Positions 3,996 to 6,416 of a DNA stretch of 6,416 nt are shown piece after piece. The stretch is taken from positions 1-6,416 of the forward strand of contig SFGI01000057.1 of the NCBI GenBank assembly GCA_004557645.1, given 5' to 3'. A model generated the notes under the pieces. The model was not told the origin of the DNA. It made no database searches and saw only the letters and a program-made list of their open reading frames with translations. Each line of letters begins with the position of its first letter. Position 1 is the first letter of the stretch. Position numbers and translations under genes: made by a program. Source of the DNA: [Eubacterium] saphenum. Lineage in GTDB: Bacteria > Bacillota > Clostridia > Lachnospirales > Anaerotignaceae.

Positions 3996-6272
3996 TTACA
4001 AAACCTTTTCCACCCTTGTGCCCGGGAAATAATATTCGATGATCTGAGAAGAACTTTTTCCTTCCTCCGCCAGTTTTTTCGCCCCATATTGGCTCAGACC
4101 AACGCCGTGTCCGTTCCCGCCGCCGTAAAGGGCGATGCCCGTCAGTTTCCCTTCCTCGTTCCGCATTTCCTTCACCGCAAAAAAACCGCTGGGCAGCATG
4201 GTATTTCCCGTCAGGGAATCGCCGCTTTTTCTTTGCAGATAGATGGGCTCACCGATGGTCAGCTTCGTAGGCGAAAGCACCTTTCGAATGGCATTTTCCG
4301 TTTTCACCGTTGCCGTTCCTTTCTCAAAGGTCAGTTTCAGCTCCATGGCAACGCCGCCTTCGCCTCTTCTTGTCACCGTCATCCCCTGCAGTCTGCCAAA
4401 GTCGGACGGATTCCCTTCCACAGTGCAATTGGATATGGTTTTCAATGTTTTTTCTAAAATCTCAGTCAGCTGTCCGCAGCTGAAATATACCTTCCAGCGA
4501 TACCAAGGGGAATCCATGTCATAGCCCTCCTGCTCCCAATCCTGCCAGAAGGCCAGCCATTCCTCCTCCGTTTTCGGCGCCGCAAAATCCCCGTAGGCTT
4601 GGGCCTGCAGATAAGATTTTCCTGTGCCGCTGAAAGAGCCGTCCTTCGACCAGACCTCTTCGCTCCCTGCCCCAAATCCGCAGGAAGTAGAATAAAAATA
4701 GGTCTGGGCCACCGTCCCCTCTTCCGTCACAGCACAAAGCCCATCCGTAGCCTTTACCGCCGCTTCTGCCGTCTCATTTTTCCCATAGCCCAAATATACC
4801 TGGCTGGCGGTGGTATCCGTCACATGGGCACCATAGCCACAATAGGTGTTGCCATAAAATTGATTATAGGCATAGCTTCGTGCCGTAATGGCCTGAGCCT
4901 CCAGGGCTGTCTGCCCAAAGCCGGTGGGCATTTCATGGGGCACCACCCCCAGCAGATATCGCTCCATGGGCAGTTCATTGATGATAGAAAAGCTGTTTTC
5001 CCCCCTTCTCTCCAGTTCCAGAACACCCTCGTATGCACAGGAAGTTCCATCTGCAAATGCTAATTGAATGGGCTTTTCCGCTGTCACCGTCAGGATGCCA
5101 TAGTCAAACCAAGGCAGATCCGCCGTCAATGTTGCTTTTGCCCCCACCGGGAATTTCTTTTTGCCGTTCCCATTGGAAAGGGTAAATTCCCCTTCGGACG
5201 AGACCGTCACTGTTTCCTGCTCGGCGCCCTTCAGGAACACCCGCATATTTTTCAGCACAGCATCCTCCTGAACGACTGCCCCACAAATCTCTCCGTCTTT
5301 TTCAAAATATTCTGCTGTGTCCGTGCCGCAGATTAGATCAGTGAAATCATCCTCTCGGATCTCTTCTCCTCTGGCATCATAAATACGGGCATCTTCCGCC
5401 CAATTTTTCTCCCCCTTTTCCGCCAGATAGATTTCTTCTCTATTTACCCGCTTCACAGTGCATTTTCCCAGCTCTGCCGCAGGCGTTACTTCCGTCACTA
5501 TGCCTTCTTCCAGCTTCACATCGCAAATGGCTGTCTCTATTTCTCCCCCATAGGCAAAGGCTGCGCCGCCATCCCCTGTTTCCAGCAGCAGTTTCCCGTC
5601 CTCTTCATGGCAATAAATATTTTTCACCACTGGGGACAATGCCTCCACCGTCAGCAGCGCCACGACCTCCCCGTCCTTTTCCAGAAAGGTGATGCGGCTG
5701 TATGTATAGGGCTGCAGATCCAGCCCTTCTGCCGTAAATTTTCCCGTATCGCAAAGGCCATCCGCATCCAACACCACGGCATTCTCTGTTTCTATACCGT
5801 AGGAATACAGGCTGTCCTCCCCCCGTCTGGCTTTCAGGGCCGTTTCCAGCAGCTGCACCCAAAGTTCATAGGACACCGCCATATTTTTATTCTCATCAGT
5901 CAATACGATGCGACTGTCGTAATCCGGTGCCAGCCTGTCCATCAACGCCTGGGCCTCCCAAAGGGTCAGGTCATCCCGAGGACGAAAGGTGCCCTCCTCG
6001 CTGCCGGCAAAAAAACCTTGCTCCACGCAGCCTGCAATATACGGATAGGCCCAATCCTCCGCTGTTACGTCGGGAAACGCTTCTTCCGGGGAAAGGGCTG
6101 CCAATTCAGCAGGGGAATAAAAAGCACAGGCAATGGTCTTGGCAGCCATTTCACGGCTGATCGCCATATCTCCGCCGATGTGTCCCGTCTGGGCCCGCTG
6201 GGGTCCATCCCCTTCTGTTCCGCATCCCGTCAGGAGCAGCACCGCCGCCCCTGCCAATATCCATTTTTTCAT
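3996..6272 (-). CDS. Lipoprotein with S-layer-homology and SpoIID/LytB domains
   Basis: A predicted exported lipoprotein of 758 residues that probably acts on peptidoglycan outside the membrane. Residues 1-17 are a lipoprotein signal (MKKWILAGAAVLLLTGC) with lipobox LTGC and lipidation at Cys17. An SLH repeat covers about 66-115 (FPDVTAEDWAYPYI ... GTFRPRDDLT), preceded at 38-50 by what looks like the end of another. Residues about 120-340 are unassigned, probably beta-rich. The SpoIID/LytB region runs from about 342 to the end: NELPMERYLLGVVPHEMP (432-449, with Glu447 at the position of the catalytic Glu of SpoIID), QAITARSYA (460-468), VTDTTASQVYLGY (484-496), YSTSCG (527-532), GHGVGLSQYGA (721-731) and YYFPGT (747-752). 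SpoIID proteins of this family are lytic transglycosylases acting on stem-peptide-free glycan. The His/Cys zinc motif known from Clostridioides difficile SpoIID is not apparent. It is far longer than SpoIID (about 340) and lacks SpoIID's usual neighbours, so the symbol spoIID is not assigned. The ATG at 6272 follows AAGGAG by 8 bases. Confidence 0.93.
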   Translation of the reverse strand: MKKWILAGAAVLLLTGCGTEGDGPQRAQTGHIGGDMAISREMAAKTIACAFYSPAELAALSPEEAFPDVTAEDWAYPYIAGCVEQGFFAGSEEGTFRPRDDLTLWEAQALMDRLAPDYDSRIVLTDENKNMAVSYELWVQLLETALKARRGEDSLYSYGIETENAVVLDADGLCDTGKFTAEGLDLQPYTYSRITFLEKDGEVVALLTVEALSPVVKNIYCHEEDGKLLLETGDGGAAFAYGGEIETAICDVKLEEGIVTEVTPAAELGKCTVKRVNREEIYLAEKGEKNWAEDARIYDARGEEIREDDFTDLICGTDTAEYFEKDGEICGAVVQEDAVLKNMRVFLKGAEQETVTVSSEGEFTLSNGNGKKKFPVGAKATLTADLPWFDYGILTVTAEKPIQLAFADGTSCAYEGVLELERRGENSFSIINELPMERYLLGVVPHEMPTGFGQTALEAQAITARSYAYNQFYGNTYCGYGAHVTDTTASQVYLGYGKNETAEAAVKATDGLCAVTEEGTVAQTYFYSTSCGFGAGSEEVWSKDGSFSGTGKSYLQAQAYGDFAAPKTEEEWLAFWQDWEQEGYDMDSPWYRWKVYFSCGQLTEILEKTLKTISNCTVEGNPSDFGRLQGMTVTRRGEGGVAMELKLTFEKGTATVKTENAIRKVLSPTKLTIGEPIYLQRKSGDSLTGNTMLPSGFFAVKEMRNEEGKLTGIALYGGGNGHGVGLSQYGAKKLAEEGKSSSQIIEYYFPGTRVEKVL

Positions 6273-6296
6273 TGTACCAACTCCTTATCGGTACAA
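6272..6296 (-). promoter_or_regulatory. Ribosome binding site inside a perfect 7-bp dyad, lipoprotein gene
   Basis: On the minus strand TTGTACC (6290-6296) and GGTACAA (6272-6278) are perfect inverted arms around an 11-base centre that holds the AAGGAG ribosome binding site (6281-6286). The second arm ends on the A of the ATG start. It could be an operator next to the promoter, or, if transcription starts further upstream, an mRNA hairpin presenting the binding site in its loop. Confidence 0.55.
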
Positions 6297-6301
6297 GTAT
6301 A
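6296..6301 (-). promoter_or_regulatory. Weak candidate -10 box for the lipoprotein gene
   Basis: TATACT on the minus strand, within GCATATACTTG. No convincing sigma-A -35 is found 16-18 bases upstream, where the DNA is a C/T run from the preceding terminator. CATATACT also resembles a sporulation sigma-E -10 (CATACAAT-like), but the matching -35 is not evident. Because the terminator lies just upstream, some promoter should be in this short interval. Confidence 0.3.
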
Positions 6302-6310
6302 TGCCCCAGA

Positions 6311-6348
6311 AAAAGAAAAAGAACGGATGAACCGTTAGGCTCATCCGC
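6311..6348 (-). terminator. Rho-independent terminator of the gene at the right edge
   Basis: On the minus strand GCGGATGAGCC (6338-6348) pairs with GGTTCATCCGT (6323-6333) in an 11-bp stem with a TAAC loop, followed by TCTTTTTCTTTT. It begins 15 bases after the stop at 6364 and insulates the lipoprotein gene from upstream transcription. Confidence 0.9.
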
Positions 6349-6363
6349 TCTGTAAACTACTAT

Positions 6364-6416
6364 TTAGTTTTCCCAAATCTTTTCGGCTTTGATTGCTGTC
6401 CAGTTTTCGTAATCGG
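6364..6416 (-). CDS. C-terminal end of an unidentified gene (partial)
   Basis: The last 16 complete codons of a minus-strand frame ending in TAA at 6364-6366 read DYENWTAIKAEKIWEN; the rest lies beyond the right edge. A strong terminator follows at once, which supports a gene ending here. The product cannot be identified from so few residues. A second frame ending in TAG at 6360-6362 (tail SKPKRFGKTK) and a third that runs on to a TGA inside the terminator are also open, so the frame is a judgement based on the more natural composition of the first. Confidence 0.5.
   Translation of the reverse strand, partial: DYENWTAIKAEKIWEN

Noticed and set aside
3905..4087. A 60-codon minus-strand open frame overlapping the end of the lipoprotein gene
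   Set aside because: It is out of frame with the SpoIID C-terminus, which ends naturally with YYFPGTRVEKVL, and its Lys/Arg-rich translation has no ribosome binding site or family signal.
5607..6338. A 243-codon plus-strand open frame opposite the lipoprotein gene
   Set aside because: It is antisense to a coherent signal peptide plus SLH reading and has no recognised domain. It also runs through the right-hand terminator hairpin.

Overview
The window looks like chromosome of a Clostridia-class Firmicute, probably near Lachnospiraceae or Anaerotignaceae; the family is an inference. The evidence is strong AAGGAG or GAGGTG ribosome binding sites, sigma-A type promoters, Rho-independent terminators around almost every gene, a DUF2089 regulator, a cytidylate-kinase-like protein of the clostridial type, and a lipoprotein with S-layer-homology and SpoIID/LytB domains. 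No rRNA, tRNA, CRISPR array, insertion sequence or riboswitch was recognised.

Layout from left to right: (1) About 94 bases with GC-rich hairpins and no gene that can be assigned. (2) A strong, probably bidirectional terminator. (3) aspS, aspartyl-tRNA synthetase, on the minus strand and complete. (4) A divergent promoter region driving aspS leftward and a cytidylate-kinase-like gene rightward. (5) The kinase-like gene on the plus strand, ended by a strong terminator whose hairpin can also serve the opposite strand. (6) A gap of about 180 bases with a possible coding remnant, then a minus-strand gene for a DUF2089 protein with a long unassigned C-terminal domain. That gene has a near-consensus promoter and palindromes just upstream. 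(7) A large minus-strand gene for a 758-residue lipoprotein with S-layer-homology and SpoIID domains, with its own candidate terminator and a dyad around its ribosome binding site. (8) Another terminator and the last codons of a minus-strand gene that runs off the right edge.

The genes look like independent single-gene transcription units rather than one operon. Each has its own terminator or shares one at a convergent junction. aspS serves translation, the kinase-like gene probably nucleotide metabolism, and the lipoprotein probably cell-wall remodelling outside the membrane, in sporulation or vegetative growth. The DUF2089 gene is the least explained. It is AT-richer than its neighbours in its N-terminal half, sits between terminators, and couples a zinc-ribbon/helix-turn-helix module to a C-terminal domain I do not recognise. 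I did not find a clear new multi-gene system. The best leads are the DUF2089 fusion with its palindromic promoter and the unusual SpoIID lipoprotein.
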